Counted from the first letter of the stretch, positions 46,859 to 59,894 are shown. The stretch is 64,000 nucleotides of DNA from Datura wrightii (GCA_035772735.1 JASDFA010000003.1:55052501-55116500); one strand, 5' to 3'. Notes: a model not told the origin generated them from the sequence alone. Program-made: numbers and translations.

Positions 46859-49507
46859 CTACTCTTCATCATCATCCCACGGCAATGCCTCGGAGCTAGT
46901 GCCAGTGTTACCCCTTTGGGAGTGAGTCGTGCCCATGGACTCAAAGAAAACACTTCAAATCCACGGAGAAATAGCAGCATCATCCTTCGGATCGCTCTCC
47001 TCATCCTCCTCTAAGATTCCAAGCAAATCATCAATCGGGCCTCTAGAAACTTGTGGAGTAGCCATGGCCTTATCTATAAAACTTGTCTGTGATCGCCATA
47101 GGGCTTTGCCCTTTATTGCCTGCATGTCTGCCCGGAGTGAAATGACCGCTCCTTCCATGACATTCACTCTTTAACTTGTTAAGGTTGTCAAAAACATCTG
47201 TAATCACGTTCTTGAAAGACCTTTGGATCAAGGATGACAGATTCTTGGCGAATTTGGTGAGCTGATTGTCGTTGGCATAAGTTATGTTAGCCAACTTCTG
47301 GAGCCCACTAGGTCCAGAGGGAGGAGGTAGTGGTGAAGACCTAGGAGGTCGCACCTCCTTGGAAGCATGTTCTGATATTATGGAAGTAGGATCACCAAGG
47401 TCTTTCTCAAGAGGGGCACTCTCAGTTTCATGACCCAAGGAGCTCTTGGGATGTCCCATGATTGCATTCTCCTCTTCTTGCTTTTGGGGGAATCAACATC
47501 CCATTTCTTATCAATGTCAATTACTCTAGTGGAGAAGCAAGGTTGATAGAATTTAAAATAGTGCAGCCCCTCTCTAGCACACGGCTGGCTAATCAACACA
47601 GGAAAGGTCATGGAGAGGGTCGGTCTTCGAGCTTTCCTCTTGATCAGAGCCTCTACCACTTCCCCGAAGTTCACATGAATTCCTGACATGATACAAGCTA
47701 TCAGGATGACAGCCTCAATGTGCACTTTCTGATCATTCTTGGATGGCATTAGTGATGTAGGGCATATTTACGTATTTATTTGCCATATTTTGCCTATGTT
47801 TAGCTATATTTTGAGAACAAATTATGTGTGTGTGTTTTTGGTTTTATATAATATTTGTGAAAAAGAGCTGACACACATGATTAGATATTTGCAAGTATTA
47901 AAATGACTGATTTAGACTTATTTGTGGCTTAAAAAGAATGTATGGCAAAGCAGGGGCAAGAAAAACAAGATTGAAGAAGGTTGGCATCGTACAAGCACTC
48001 TAGTGCACTGCACTGTGCGATGCACAGGCACACTAATGCAAGGCCTGGTGCGCCGCGGATGCCTACTGGCGCACAAAGATCAGTGATGCGGCGGCAATAT
48101 GGTGCAGGCACTAGAGCAACACACAGCTAGGTTGGCCGACTCAAAATCTACGAAAGTTCAATCCCAATTCTAGTAGGAACAGAAGCTGCAAAATTCAATC
48201 CCAGTCCAAGAAGGAACAATGCAGACTTATTATATTACTATATATACCCCTTCGTAGGATATTTTTAGAGGGAACTTACACATTAGTTATAACTGAATAT
48301 TGTGGAGTCTTGTTAGAAACTTTAAGTCACCACTTATTCTTGCATTGAATTATTATAACTGTGGAAAAAAATTATTCCATACTAGTGTTGGAAGAAATCA
48401 TCGAATTCTAGTGATTATAATTGGCATTGGATATTTGTCAAATAATTTCATATTATTACAAGTATTTCATTATGACTTCTTATATACACACCTAAAGTCT
48501 GAGAGGATTTAGGTGAAATCATCTATATAGGTTGAGAGACGTTAGATGAACTTAATCGCCATTCTTGCACAAAATTCACAAGGATATATCACTAATAAAA
48601 TAAGACTACTACATTATAAAATCATGGGGAACACAATCCTAGTCTTTTATTATTAATTTGATAACACATTAATCATTATTTTGAATTACTTTTTTTTATT
48701 TGCAACCCCCTTCCAAAATATTAACTACTTGTTGATTTACTCATCATTAACATACTATTTCTTTCCTATTCCCTATGGGATCAACCTTAACCTAGTTGGA
48801 TTACTATATTTTACAGCGACCATTTTATACTTCATTGCGAGTTGTAATTTGGGCGTGATCAATTAGGCGAGAGCAAACCAAATCCAATCACAGTTTGGCT
48901 TCAAAGTGGAGGTCTTATTTGAGAATTTCACCACCCAAAGTGGCCCAAGTAGGTTGTCCCATCGCAATGCTTCTAACGACCCATTTGAGTTGATGGATCT
49001 TTGTAGCAATCTTCTCCGCATACTCCATCCCCGGAGCAATTGGTACCTCCCAATAGATTGAGTTGATAGCGTCGAGGGTGATGGAAATTTCCTTCCCCCC
49101 CCTACCATAATAGAATGCAAACATGGGAACTAGTCTACCCTCCCTGAGTGCTTCATTGAGTCTTGCCTCGCTTGATATAAGGCATAGAACTCAAGCACGA
49201 AGTTAGGGTAGTACCCTTTGGGTGCATCCAAGAACGAAAACTAATCCTGTGCGGAAAATTGCCTATTGATATTGGGTAACTCATTCCCCAGCCCTGCCAA
49301 ATTGAAGCTCTTCTCTGGCGTGAAGGATCGGCCATACCGGTACTTGATAAAGTAGGGCTTCATGCCCTCAACACAGAAGCAGAGACTCTCTTTAGTATTA
49401 GCAGGGACAGGAGTGTCCTTGCTTTTGCCTTTTCCCTTGCTTTTTCTTTTGGTAGATGATGAAGCTTTGCGTGCATTTTTGTCAGCGTTGTTCCTATTGG
49501 ATGTCAT
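46859..49507 (-). pseudogene. Element J ORF2: putative plant transposon-protein domain, split by K
   Basis: It starts at the ATG of MTSNRNNADKN, four bases after a splice-acceptor-like AG, rather than at the upstream in-frame ATG. A Lys/Ser-rich N-terminus (KRKSKGKGKSK) is followed by the conserved core with YYPNFVLEFYALY near 49180 and WVVRSIAMGQPTW. Solo LTR K cuts the frame between CSRLI and the MPSKNDQKVHIEA segment. The C-terminal half holds HVNFGEVVEALIKRKARRPT and ends in an acidic stretch with LPWDDDEE. Several stops and a frameshift near 47380-47170. Function unknown. Confidence 0.72.
47753..48861 (+). mobile_element. K: solo LTR of an unassigned Ty3 element
   Basis: TGATGTAGGGC ... 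GGGCGTGATCA, 1109 bp, flanked by ATTAG at 47748-47752 and 48862-48866. On the plus strand a GC-rich cluster with TGCACTGCACTGTGCGATGCA (split by its own repeats, near 48000-48110) lies before a TATATATA box at 48239-48246. Its end resembles the U5 end of J's LTR (GTTGTAATTTGGGCGTGATCA-like). It has no internal region. Confidence 0.88.
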
Positions 49508-49511
49508 AGTC

Positions 49512-50525
49512 CTACAAAATGATCTGAGTACCAAGAAAACACAATCAAGATCTTTTTGTAATATTTCATTATAAACCACAAGAAAACATCTAGAAGAAAC
49601 TAAGAAAAGAAAAAGACATGGAATGCATAAAGGAAAAGTAGTAGGAAGATTTCTATTAATACCTACGAGACACCTATGTGTCACAGGTGGAGACCTGCAT
49701 CACGCAGGTGAGGTGCATCTGTGAAACAGAAAACTGGGCAACAATTTTGGCCATATGCGATTTCACCTGTGTTTTTCAAATGGAGACCTAAGGCACGCAT
49801 GTGGAAGGTAGTGAGTATGTAACTCCTGACCTTCACCTGCGTTCCGCAAAGCAACATCTGCGAAACGCATATGCATGGCAGTGGCTCAACCTACATTTCA
49901 CATATTTTCAACCCCAACTTAGCCCATATTTAGTAAATTCAAAGTCTGATGGGTACACAGACTTCTCCAAAAGACACACCAACAAGCATAATGTCACCAC
50001 ATGACCAATACAACTACTCAACTACTTTTCTTAAGAAGGATGTTACCCCATTTATCATCGGGAAATGTCAAGCCACCACTCATACTACTACCCCAAGCAT
50101 CAGTTTTGCTCACATTGAACCCAAGTGCTCATCATACATGTTTAAACCATTCACCATAATTATAAACCACAATGGAACACTAATTGAAACCTACAACACT
50201 ATAATCACAACTTGAAGCAACAATGGTTTGCCCTTAAGAATAACATCACCCAATCTATCATAAGACTAAATCATGCATTACCAACAAGTGGGTTACTTAG
50301 ACTCAATCCCAAAAAAAATATCATGGCATTATGAGGCATACTAACACACAATATCATATAAAGCAACCATCCCCCATAACTTTCCAATTTCAAATTGACC
50401 CAAAACACCCCAAAATTCAATTTTAAAACAAACATATGAAGCACAAATAGGGAAATTACAACTATTATTTTTAACCTACAATGCTCCTCAAACACATAGA
50501 AAGGAATTTAAGTAAAGGATCATAC
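49512..50525 (-). other. Candidate intron before element J ORF2
   Basis: Donor TGTG|GTATGATCC and acceptor CATTTTGTAG|G, four bases before the ORF2 ATG; 1014 nt. The position matches the introns proposed for C and D. Confidence 0.5.
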
Positions 50526-51232
50526 CACAAGTGAGTGTAAAGTAGTGGTTGAGTGAAAAATCAAGCTTGGCAAGTGCACAATGGTGGTTGCCAACGATGG
50601 CATTGTCCATGGTGGTTTAGTGGTAAAGGGATGAGAGAAAAGAGTAGAGGTTGATTTGTGGAGTGAAGGAAGGTATATGGTGTGAGTGGAGAGTTTGTGA
50701 AGAGTGAAAATGGTGAAAATGGTGGAAGAAATAGGGTTATGGAGGTTTTGGAAGATGAAAGGTCGCGGGTCAGAGCCAGGTGGGTCTTGGTCAAACGGGT
50801 TAGTTAAAATTTTAAATTCTCATACCTGCGCCTGCGCCTGTGCATATTTCCTCAAGTGACAACCTGCGAAACGCATATGGAGCACAGGTGGGGGATAAAT
50901 TTTGCTAGTGTACTACTTTGGACCTGCGTTGCACATGCATGCCGCAAGTCTGTGTCTGCGTCTCGCACATGATGTACAGGTACATCACTTTGAAAATTTT
51001 TCTTCCAGGCATTCTGGTTGAGGCCTACGCTATACCTGTGTGTAGTAGAGTGACACTTGTATTTTGCAGGTCTAGCGCAAGTGCCTCTTTTTGTCTTTTT
51101 TCAACTTTTTCCAACATCTCTAGCCATCTACATTCCTGACACAACCAAAAACAACAAAGAGTGAAGCATAAAATGGAAATTGAAAAACACATGGGTCACC
51201 TCCCAAGAAACATTTGATTTAACATCACGGCC
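50526..51232 (-). repeat. Element J post-integrase linker, copy 1
   Basis: Starts (minus strand) with the TTAAATCAAATGTTTCTTGG motif and its GGTGACCC continuation. CCTGCGT/ACGCAGGT-type words follow (51180-50820), then a GACCCGCGACC stretch. Copy 2 is at 51916-52435. Confidence 0.65.
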
Positions 51233-51915
51233 AAACTTCACTTTTCTCCCTCAAGCAAAAACAAAGTTAAAGAGCTCAATTAATATTTGCAGCCATTAAT
51301 TATCACACTATAACTTGAAGAAATCAATAGATCCATATAATCTAATTAAATCTAAAATCAACTAGTCAATACCTAATCAAACCTAAACACCGATCATTTA
51401 CACACACCCCTAGAAGAGAAGTTAGTTGCTCATAATTAAGGAAAGAGAAATTATACCAATAGAGAATTTCTCAAAGCCAATCATATTAAGCAATTAATAT
51501 CACTTCCAGCTTAAAATCTGCAACAGTGGTGTTTTCTCCTAAAGAAGATGAAGAAGAAAGTATAATTTGTACTCTTTCTATTACTATCTCTCTTTTTCAA
51601 TAGTCTCTATAATGTAATGTGATGTCTATACAAATGGGGTAAAAAATCTGTATATATTCCTTGCGTAGATTCCCAAAATGCCCTTGGAAGCTTCTCAAGT
51701 ACGTGCTTACCTTCTTAGATGATTTATCCCTTCAGAGGAGATGCGGGCCACTTGCGTTGATACCTGCGTTCCACAAGTGAGGACTTGCGGTATGCAAGTC
51801 CATCAATAGGTCCAAGATGTGTTCCCTTAAGGCCTCCTGCATAGAACTTTCGATCCTCAAATACCATCTTGCGGCATGTAGTTCTGGTTCCAGCAACTTC
51901 TCAACTCCTCTTGCG
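51233..51915 (-). repeat. Partial LTR inside element J
   Basis: Matches the middle of J's LTRs (for example 53561-54225) but lacks both ends. Neither the MITE nor the plastid piece is present. It is bounded by the two linker copies, so it looks like the product of a tandem duplication or unequal exchange. Confidence 0.78.
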
Positions 51916-52435
51916 AGTGTGAAAAATGGCAGAAGAAACAGGGTTATGGAGGTTTTGGAAGATAAAAGGTCACGGGTGAGAACCGAGTCGGGTCTTGGTC
52001 AAACAAGTCAGTAAAAATTCTAAATTCTCATACCTGCGCTTGAATTAGCACATGTGGTCGCAAGTGACGACCTACGACACGCATGTGAAGCTCAAGTGGG
52101 GGCTTCATTTTGCCAATGTATTACTTTGGACCTGCATTGCACATGTGTGCTGCAGGTCTATGTCTGTGTCTCACATATGATGCGCAGGTACACCACTTTG
52201 AAAATCTTCTAGGTATTATGGTTGAGGCTTGCGTTATACCTGCATGCAGCAGAGTGACACCTGCATTTTGCAAGTCTAGCGCAACTTCCTTTTTTTGTCT
52301 TTTTTCAACTTTTTTCCATATCTCTAGCCATCTACATTCCTGACACAACCAAAAACAACAAAGAGTGAAGAAAAAAATGGACATTTAAAAACACTTAGGT
52401 TGCCACCCAAAAGAGCTTGATGTAATGTCGCGGCC
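51916..52435 (-). repeat. Element J post-integrase linker, copy 2
   Basis: Aligned with 50698-51232. It carries the GGTGGCAACCTAAG form of the post-integrase motif at its start and the same repeat words. Confidence 0.65.
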
Positions 52436-52992
52436 CGATGATATCACCTCAAAGTTCAGCATGGATCGGGGGGATTGGCTTCCTCATAAGGGACCTCAAC
52501 TAGCTCATCCCTTGTGTCAATCACTGCTAAAACTCGGCACTCATCTAGGGGGCTTCATTGGTTTGCACACATTGAAATTGACCTCATCACTGCGAACCCA
52601 AAGCTTGAGTTCTCCCGACTCAACATCCACTAATGCTCGGTCGGTGGCTAAGAATGGGCGCCCTAAGATGATAGGCACCTCGAGGTCTATGTCACAATCC
52701 AATTCTACAAAATCCGTTGGGATGATGAATTTGTCAACTTTAACCAACACATCAAAGAGTATACCCACCGGGCATTTTATTGATCTATCCGCCATGAGCA
52801 ATCTCATTGGAGTAGGCTTAAGATCTCCTAAATCTAACTTCTTAAATATCACAAGGGGCATCAAGTTGATGATTGCCCCTAGGTCACATAAGGCCTTGTT
52901 AAACAAGTACACCCTAATGGTGCAAGAAATGGTGAAAGCCCCTGGATGTCCTCTCTTCGAGGATAAATTGTTTTCCATGATGGCTCCATTTT
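52436..52992 (-). pseudogene. Element J protease fragment
   Basis: Reads MENNLSSKRGHPGAF, then CDLGAIINLMP (family CDLGASINLMP, Ser to Ile beside the active site), LLMADRSIKCPVGIL, DVLVKVDKFIIPTDFV, and EVPIILGRPFLATDRALVDV. It is open through the domain. It abuts the end of the 5' LTR directly, without primer site or gag. The forward frame at 52425-53147 is its mirror and not a gene. Confidence 0.85.
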
Positions 52993-54450
52993 TGATAACA
53001 TCCAAAATAACTCTCCCATTAGGGAGGTGGCAACGATCATTTGCAAACAAGTGCCCAACAAAGAGTCGGGGTCATATCCCACAAGGATTGGAGGCTAGAT
53101 TCACCAAATGTTGTAAATTAGTTCACACAAGCATTCGTCATGTCTAAATATAAAGTATATTTTTGGGGAATTGGTTTGAACAAGTATCAAATGAAAATGT
53201 AAAATCAAAATAGGGGAAAACACTTGTTGCTAGAAAGGTGAGAGACTACGGGTGTGCATTTGATGGGTAATCAACTTGATAGGTATTAACTAAGAGCCTT
53301 AGATTCAATTAATGCATGGATAGCCTTGGCTTTGGGCTACTCTATAAGTTTCTCAACCAAAAGAGTATGTCTATTTTGGATTTTCTCATATCCCAAAACC
53401 AAAATCTCAACAAAAAAAAAAACAAACAATGCTTGAGGTGGAATTTATAATATTTCTAGATCTAACACTTTATGGGAGTTTGAATTGGGTGTACACTATC
53501 TCTAGCTCCAACCCATAGATCAAAAACTCCAAATCCTCACTATTAAAGTCTTACCCAACTTCACTTTCCTCTCTCAATAAAAATCAAAGTTAGAGATCTT
53601 AGTTAATGTTTACAACCATTAATTATCACATTATAACTTGAAGAAATCAATAGATCCATGCAATCTAATTAAATCTAAAATCAACTAGTCAATTCCCAAT
53701 CAAATCTAAACACCCACCATTTACGCACATCCCTAGAAGAGAAGTTAGTTGCTCATAATTAAGGGAAGAGAAATTATACCAACAGAGAATTTTTCAAAAC
53801 CAATCATATTAAGCAATTAAGATCACTTCCATCTTAAAATCTACAACAATGGTGTTTTCTACAAAAGAAGATGAAGAAGAAAGTATAAAATTATACTCTC
53901 TCTATCACTATCTCTCCTTTTCCATATTCTCTATAATGTAATGTCTATACACATAGGGTAAAAAATATATATATATTCCTTGCGCAGATTCCCAAAATGC
54001 CATTGGAAGCTTCTCAAGTACATGTTTGCCTTCTTGGATGATTTTGCCTTTTGGAGGAGATGCGGGCCACTTACGTTGGTACCTATGTTCCGTAGATGAG
54101 GACTTGCGACACACAGGTCCGTCAATAGGTCTAGGAAGTGTTCCTTCAAGGCTTCCTGCGTAGCGCTAGTGATCCGCAGATACTAGCTTGTATCATGCAG
54201 GTCTAGTTCCAGCAACTTCCCAACTCCTCCTGCGTGGCACTTGATAAATGCAGGTGCAGACGTGTGGCTTGCATGTCACCTTTTTTTTCTCTGGCAGATT
54301 GCTTTAAGCTCAACTCTTTCATCTTCTTTGTTTCAACTAAATGCCTACACAAAAGAGGACAAAAAGCATAAAACCCTTCTAAATTGTATTAAAAGGAATC
54401 AATAACTCTTTCTTAAGATTCAAATGAGTTGGTAAATTACCAACTCATCA
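52993..54450 (-). repeat. Element J 5' LTR
   Basis: On the minus strand TGATGAGTTGGTAATTTACC ... GTTATCA, 1458 bp. The CCTGCGT-type words (54060-54290) precede a TATATATATA stretch at about 53980. It shows the empty sites for the MITE and the plastid piece. Confidence 0.87.
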
Positions 54451-55385
54451 ATTGCCAGAATAGCCCCGATTTGGCTGACATTACCATCTATACCTATATA
54501 CAAGAGGGACCTCACTCTGGAAGCAAAGTTTTGATAAAGCATCCTGATTTATCTGATTTTCCCCCACAAAGAGTGATAACACAACACTATTAATAAGGTC
54601 ACAGTAGTTGTACCCATCATTTTGCTATTCTCAATCGACATTGAGAGGTTGTCGGTCATAGACATCAAAGATTGAGCTCTGCAAGTCACCATCTCAATGC
54701 CATACCTATGCCTTATCATTGGACTATGTCAGTAGGCTAGATTTCCTTCTCTTCCTGGAGAGGACTATTACATTTAGACAACCCAAGTAGTTGATATTAC
54801 AAAACTTAACGATGAGACCAACTCGGCTACACAGAGGAATATTTGAACCAATTTGAGGTTGATATAAAGGTTCCCTATGTGCCTCTTATTCTAGTACTGC
54901 GCTAATTGAAGAGTCACCCTCCGTTGATTCGACTAGAGCCACTAAATCTGGTCCTACACCACATACAGACCCTCCTCCATGACTCTACACACATCTTCTA
55001 CAGCCCCTCATCCATCTAAAGCTACGCTAGGTAGCTCAGGCACCATGTTTTTACTCATATGAGAAAACTTCACTAACATAGTCATGAAGAATGAGAGAGC
55101 AGATAAGTATGTATTAAGATTATTAGGTAAGCTACCAATATTTCTTAACATAGCCATAGAAAAGGCTTTGAAGCCCATGAGAGACTCTTTTGCAATTTCA
55201 CAGTAATTAGAATCCTCTCATATGGATAGGTTTAAGGCAAGATAAGCTAAATAAGAAGAGAGCTTTAGCGCAATAGAGATGGCAACCTAAAAGCAGAGCT
55301 GAATCAAACTAAAGCGGAAGTGGAGGAACTCCAAGAAAGTGAGTTTCCCATTTTTTATGTTGTGAATGGGCCTCATTATGTATAG
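54451..55385 (+). pseudogene. Element A ORF2, C-terminal part
   Basis: Continues the frame broken by J: IARIAPIWLTLPSIPIYKRD, then LTLEAKF followed by two stops where the family has Trp-Trp. Further on come STRATKSGPTPHTDPPP and a coiled, Glu/Leu-rich end (AELNQTKAEVEELQESEF) that finishes at a stop after GPHYV. Stops and frame changes throughout. Confidence 0.7.
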
Positions 55386-56440
55386 TTTTCATAGTAAGTC
55401 TGTTGGCCTGTACTACTCTTCCTCGAGATATAGGAAAAGCACCTAGGGAGAAGGATAAAAAGATCGATGAGGAAGGTCTAGGAGAAGACAGGGGCCTAGC
55501 GACAGGCCTTCTAGTAGAAAAAGTCACAAATTCTGGCTGGCTAGATGGAGGTCCTCGTTGTACATGCACTTTAAACCATACATCGACCCCGAGTCAGGTG
55601 CATCTTCTGTCTTACTCATTGTAGTGCAGTCAGCAGCAGCAGCTCCTACCACCATGGAAGCACCCATTATAGATCCTGCAGCTAGACTCCAAGCAATAGA
55701 AGTACCTGCTTTATAGACACAATAGTGCGCCATGAGCGCCATAAGGAGTTCTAAGCTTTTTGCTTTATAATTTCCATGCACTAAGGACATTACATGACTT
55801 TTTGTTGGGGGTGAGCTAGTTTGTGCGAACTCTAAATGTTGCTCTAAAATTTGATCTACTAGCCTATTTTATGGGGTATCTATAAGAATTATTATTTGTA
55901 CATAAGTATGAGTTGTAGTAAAGTCCTCTCGAGTTTTCTTATCCATGGTTCTTTCCCGAGAGAGTTTCATTTCTGCTGAACGTGCATATTTAGATAATAG
56001 ATTCGAAGTATTAGTCATTGATCCTGAGATAGATTATTAGGCAATCTTCTTAAAGGAGCCAGATTATTGTGTCATTTTAGTATAATAGAGTACATTTGAC
56101 TTATATAGTGGTGACAGAATAACTTATGGCATGTATGTAGTATTTGGATCTAAAATGGACCTCACTCTGAAATTGATTTGTACGAACCCTAATTACTTAA
56201 GTATTGACATGTTGGCTCTTTCTCTGATATTATAGCTGCTAGTTTGAAGATTCCATTTCATCTATGATAGATGATTTGTATTGACATGGAATGAAATGAA
56301 GATGATTGAAGATGATTTGATGAAATAATCTTCAAACTAATTAGGGTTTGAAATGATCTTGTTTTTGCAAATCATATTCAAACCAATTAGGGTTCATAGA
56401 TGAAATGATCTTCTTTTTTGCAGCCTTCTCACTAATGTGT
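55386..56440 (-). other. Unassigned region with a reverse-strand reading frame
   Basis: From the ATG at 56018 to 55524 on the minus strand one frame of 165 codons is open apart from a single TAA (after LIDTP). It reads MTNTSNLLSKYARS at the start; a hydrophobic stretch follows (SLAAGSIMGASMVVGAAAA). I do not recognise it. By position it lies between A's ORF2 and A's LTR. Direct repeats around ATTAGGGTT and GAAATGATCTT fill 56330-56420. Confidence 0.35.
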
Positions 56441-57547
56441 CAGGAACTAGCGACATATCTTTGCTTCATTTCATAGCATTTTGCATGTTTTTAGGAGTTA
56501 AATTAAGTGAAAACTAACCTTATTATGCTATATTTTAGGAACTCAAGCAAAGTAAAGATGAAAGGAGTTAAATCTAGAAAAAGGTTCAAAAGACGAGGCA
56601 ATGTACGAACCGTCTATCTAATAGACGGTCCACATCATCCATCGTCCAATTCTAGTAGAGGATTCCAGAAACCAAGCTAACAGAGTCATTAAATGACGGT
56701 TTGAAGGACGGACCATCTTTCCAGAAGATTCAATTTCATCTATATTAGGAGATTTGTACAAACCCTGAAGAATGGACTAAATCTAGGAAAAGTGAAATTC
56801 TAAAGTGTGGAACAAGGGATGAACCGTCTTATCCAAAGACGGTCCATCGATAAATGGATGAAAATTTGGGGACAAAAGCCAAATTACAAAGTACAGATCA
56901 AAGGACAATCCGTCCTTCCAAAGGATGGTCCGTTCCTGTACACCTAGAACTCTAAGGTTTCAATTAATTAGGCTTTTAGGACATAGTATAAATAGATTCT
57001 TGTAAATTTTAGACAGCTTTTAATTCATATTTTCAATAAAGAGTAGACGTAGCTAGTTAGCCCTAGTTTTCATACTAGATTCTAGATCTTAGCTTGTAAT
57101 TTGAAGATTCCATTTCATATATTGAGTATCTCTTATCCAATTTAAAGTTCCATTGGTAAGCATGTCTGATTACTTTAATTCTCATTTTCTTCTTGTTATG
57201 GGTAACTAAACCCAGATCTAGCATTGTGAAACCAAATAATCCCAAATTGGTAAAATTGAGTCTGAAATTATGATATTTGATTGATTTTTGCTTTGTAGTG
57301 TGTGATTGGTGATGAAAGTCACCCAATTACACCCAATTACCTTTATGAGGCTTGAAAGAGCAAATTTAGGTTGGATTAGCATCAATCAACAATAATAAGA
57401 GGTATAACCGTTGTTTAATAGATTCTTCTAGACATAGGTTGAATTTCAGTTGGCAACAAGCAATTGGATAGAAGAGATTCTCTTTAATTTGATAAAATTA
57501 AAGTAGATTGATACCTATAGAGCTATTGAAAGATACCTATGGGTTAT
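56441..57547 (+). repeat. LTR-like region, probably the start of A's 3' LTR
   Basis: It has LTR character but no certain left edge. A series of hairpins built on ACCGTC/GACGGT (first one 56609-56629, 9-bp stem) precedes a TATAAATA box at 56987-56994; long AT-rich U5-like sequence follows. It is cut at the right by element H. Confidence 0.5.
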
Positions 57548-59891
57548 TGTAACACCCCAAAAAGTCCTTAAGATCCGACCCTAGACTTGAAGCAAGAAAC
57601 CAGCAGGAAAGTGAAAATTTTACCACATAACGAGTCATGGTACGACTTGTTGGATGATACAATGAGTCGTGGTAAGACATATGGCAAGCAGTCGGTAGAA
57701 GTTTTCAGGGCCCAAATGTAACAACTCACGTAACGGCTCATGGGGTGATGTGATGAGTCATGATGTCCCCCATCATGAGCAACAGTTTAGGAAATGGTCA
57801 AGTTTTTCCCAGTGACCATGAGTCAAAGTACGACTTGTGGTACATCATGATGACCCATTGTGATGCCCGTTATGTGGAGTTTAAAGAATTTGGTCCAATA
57901 GCAATGGAAGGATGTAACAACTCGACGTGACAAGTGACGACCCGTGGTGATGATCCGTTGGAAGAAAACTCAGAGAAGGAGCAAGGATGGTCCACTGACC
58001 ACGAGTCATAGGACGACTCGTGGTATGGGGTCACGGGTCATCTTGTCAGATTGTTTGTTGGAGAATAAAAAAATCACAAATTTGCTCCACAAGTAATGGA
58101 TGGATCAAATGAGTCGTTTGATCAGTCAACGACTCGTTGGGAGGGTCGTTGCCACTGGTGGGCAGATTTTTTTAAAGCAAATTCCCAGGGGTATTTTTGC
58201 ACAATTCTATGCTTCTAACTCCTAAATGATGTCATTTGGGACTCCTAAGGGTCAAATTAAAGGGGTTTCATTAGCCTATTCCCTCATTCCTTCTCAAGGA
58301 ATTCGTAAGCTCTTCTTCTCTCTTCCTTTCAAGGCTCAAGAACAAGTTAGGGTTCTTCACTCTCATCTTCTAAAATTCTCTTTGGGTTTAAAGCTAAGTC
58401 AAGAAATCAGTGAATCGAGATATGTGGGAATTTTCAATGGGGGTTTCTTCCACCCTCATGCCCCTCTTTAATCGAAACCATGATCTCCCATTCCCCATGC
58501 CCTAATTTTGAATTTCTAGGGCTTTATTAGGTATTGTTAAATTCCTCCATGACTCTCCTATGGGTTTATCTATCTTGATCGAATTGATGATTCTATGATT
58601 AGAGTTTTGTTTTTCTATCAAGTCTTCCATGAAATTATTATCAAGCATGATTATTAACTTCTAGGGTTAAATTCCCTTCTATTGAAATCCCATGATTTTC
58701 ATATGATATCAATTCTCAAGTTTCAAGTTATGTATGATGATCATGATGTATGACTTTTACAAGAACCCTTCATGAATCTATGAATTTCAAGTATGATGAC
58801 TTTCTCAAGCATACATAACTTTTACAAGTATCATGTTTATATTTACGGCCAACTCATGGGCCTCTTTCATGGCTAGTTCATGTATTTCAAGCATGTTCAT
58901 GTATCTTATGATTTTAACTAGCCCATGTATTTCAAGTATGTTTCATGATTACTCTACGAGCCATGTGCATGTTTTTGGGAGTAGCATCTAGCACCAAGTA
59001 GGTCGGGGGTTCCGAGAACCCAGGCCTTAGAACTACATGCCAATGTAGGACTATACTCATGTTAACCCTACAAGGTCTCTTTAGTGATCACGTCATGTCA
59101 TCTTCCCTTGCCTGGCAAGCTTGGGCCAGCTCTGCCCACTTTAGCGAGATACTTTGGGGATCATCTAAGCTCTATCATGATGGTGCCGGTTATGATGAAT
59201 CCTCCTACTATTTCTTATGATTGTATGCATGTTCATGACTATAATAATTTGGCTCAGGTTATACTTTTACAAGGTTTCTCTTATGAATATATTTATTGTT
59301 AGCTTATGAACTGTTTTGAAAACCTTGAGCCCTCATTCCTAATTTACGATTATTACTTCATGTTTAAAATGTCCTACCCTCATGAACTCTTTATGTATTT
59401 TATTAGCCTGTGTTAGTTACCTCGCATACTCAGTACATTCAAAGTACTGACCGCATACTCTATGCTATATCATTTCATCATATAGGTTCGGGCAATCAGA
59501 CTCGGTCGCATCGTTAGCCATGCTCCCTATTAGTCCAGTTCAGTCCTAGTGTTGGTGAGTCCTCATCTTTTGAAGATATTTTTTTAGCTATGTTTTGTTA
59601 TGTGATACCAGTTTCAAACTTAGTGGACTAGTTGGGGAGTTATCCCAACAGTCCATCTATGACTAGAGGTTTTTCAGAAAAACATGTATTAGTTGACTCA
59701 TATACTGATGTACGTCACTCTTGTGTTCCATTTTATATTATATAGACTTCTGCATATTCATGTTTAAGGTGTTAAGTTTTCCTCTTTAATGTATGCTCTT
59801 GAGTTGCTATGCATATGTCATGGGTTAGCTTGGAGCCATTCTTGGTTCTAGATCCCGTGTCTCGATCTGGGATCCAGCTCGGGTCATGACA
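57548..59891 (+). repeat. Element H 5' LTR
   Basis: TGTAACACCCC ... GGTCATGACA, 2344 bp. It is diverged from B's LTR but has the same kind of ACGAGTC/GACTCGT words (57640-58160). The 81-codon frame at 58226-58471 lies in the LTR and has no match that I know. Confidence 0.87.
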
Positions 59892-59894
59892 AAC

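Noticed and set aside
52425..53147. Forward 240-codon frame as a gene
   Set aside because: It is the mirror of the protease on the minus strand and runs on into the LTR.
52988..54455. The right LTR of J as a separate solo LTR
   Set aside because: Its flanks (ATTTT and ATTGC) do not form a duplication, whereas treating it as J's 5' LTR restores the reading frame of A's ORF2.
58226..58471. An 81-codon gene in the LTR of H
   Set aside because: It lies within LTR sequence, and the matching stretch in B does not hold the frame.
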